The notes below the pieces were generated by a model that did no database searches, had not been told where the DNA came from, and was given only the letters and a program-made list of their open reading frames with translations. Position numbers and translations under genes: made by a program. Positions 42,616-43,204 of a DNA stretch of 43,204 nt are shown here, one piece after another (position 1 is the stretch's first letter; the number at the start of each line of letters is the position of its first letter). The stretch is from Hyphomicrobiales bacterium (GTDB taxonomy: Bacteria > Pseudomonadota > Alphaproteobacteria > Rhizobiales > Hyphomicrobiaceae): assembly GCA_003963125.1 (NCBI GenBank), contig RXJK01000110.1, positions 10,648-53,851 on the forward strand, read 5' to 3'.

Positions 42616-43204
42616 TCAGTAGACGATATTCTCCATCACGACCTTCCAGCGGCCGCCTTCGACCTTGGCGAGGAACGAGGCATTGGTGCCGAAATGCTTG
42701 TCCTTGCTGAAGCTGATGGTCGGGCCGGGGAAGAAGGGCTTGTAGTCCTTGATCCCCTCGAGCGCGGCGAGGAACTTGGCGCGCGTCAGGTCCTTGCCGG
42801 CCGCTTCCAGCGCCTTCAGCACGATGTCCGTTCCGACGTAGCTGTACTGCGCCGCGCTGTTGGCGTCCTGGCCCGTCCGCTGCTTGTATTTCGCGGCCCA
42901 CGCCTTGATCTCCTCGGACGACGCATCGGCATAGGCGTAGGGCATGCCCGTGCCGGAGTAGAAGCCTTCCATCAGGCCGCCGGGCGCGGCCGCCACGATC
43001 GGATCATAGGAAGCCGCCTGGCCGACGAACACGACGTCGGTCCAGCCGAGCTTCTTTGCCGTACCGACGGCCTGGATGCTGTCGCGGATGATGGAGCCGA
43101 TGGCGACGTAATCGCAGCCGGCCGACTTGAGCTTGCTCACCGGCGCGACGAAGTCCGTATCCGTCGGCCCGTAGGAGGCTTCGGCCACCACTTCGAGATT
43201 GGCT
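42616..43204 (-). CDS. ABC transporter substrate-binding protein, branched-chain amino acid type (C-terminal part)
   Basis: The last 195 residues of a leftward gene whose start lies beyond the right edge. The fragment has the Peripla_BP_6/LivJ-type fold: DTDFVAPVSKLKSAGCDYVAIGS, WTDVVFVGQAASYDPIV, AWAAKYKQRTGQDANSAAQYSY and FFPGPTISFSKDKHFGTN. The reading frame continues past 43191 to the edge, so the GTG there is internal. It belongs to a hydrophobic amino acid or aromatic-compound uptake family; the ligand is unknown. Confidence 0.88.
   Translation of the reverse strand, partial: ANLEVVAEASYGPTDTDFVAPVSKLKSAGCDYVAIGSIIRDSIQAVGTAKKLGWTDVVFVGQAASYDPIVAAAPGGLMEGFYSGTGMPYAYADASSEEIKAWAAKYKQRTGQDANSAAQYSYVGTDIVLKALEAAGKDLTRAKFLAALEGIKDYKPFFPGPTISFSKDKHFGTNASFLAKVEGGRWKVVMENIVY

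Overview
High-GC window from an alphaproteobacterium, most likely Hyphomicrobiales (Rhizobiales). The basis is the strong GC3 bias, the divergent tyrS/anmK pair, the glpK-ugpBAEC locus, the TRAP transporter with a proline-rich tail, and dispersed REP-like stem-loops. The genus cannot be fixed by reading. It looks like ordinary chromosome: one tRNA, no insertion sequence, integrase, phage gene, rRNA or CRISPR array was seen.

Layout. 1-667 is the start of a leftward coiled-coil protein. 1028-4659 is a four-gene operon for four-carbon acid sugars (ltnD, otnK, otnC, otnI: oxidise, isomerise, phosphorylate, decarboxylate to a triose phosphate). tRNA-Gly(TCC) follows, then a leftward chemoreceptor. 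7573-10781 is a leftward DUF2796 / ABC ATPase / FtsX-type permease / DUF3299 operon resembling the zrg zinc-uptake locus, with a Zur-like dyad in front. A frameshifted MepA-like endopeptidase comes next, then a leftward TRAP dctQM pair divergent from a cytosine-deaminase-like amidohydrolase, with a perfect inverted repeat between them. 15988-20937 holds a GlsB-type membrane protein, the cell-wall pair NamZ plus amidase, a DUF2798 protein, an aldo/keto reductase and a PfkB kinase.

21044-23165 is a TetR regulator, an ACCGGT palindrome and an NTF2-like/SDR pair. LysE-type exporter, tyrS with an unknown partner, anmK, GNAT and TMEM175-type genes follow. 28543-30922 holds a Tat-exported CueO-like copper oxidase and a TauE/SafE permease; the oxidase promoter carries a perfect FNR/FixK-type box. 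An HtrA-like protease without an export signal, glpK, and the divergent ugpB-ugpAEC glycerol-3-phosphate ABC operon come next. ugpB is separated from ugpA by 500 bp of stem-loops and a 15-bp tandem repeat. 39437-42020 is a DUF262/DUF1524 (GmrSD-like) nuclease candidate overlapping a degenerate metallophosphoesterase. Repeats and the end of a branched-chain-amino-acid-type binding protein finish the window.

Themes that join genes: peptidoglycan turnover (NamZ, amidase, AnmK, broken MepA), metal handling (zrg-like operon, copper oxidase) and glycerol/glycerol-3-phosphate use (glpK, ugp). The least explained parts are the DUF262/phosphoesterase pair, the zrg-like operon and the families of paired inverted stem-loops. 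Stretches of over 300 bp without genes are 668-1027, 14085-14527, 30923-31498, 34282-34611, 35929-36432 and 42021-42615; their contents are listed as features.
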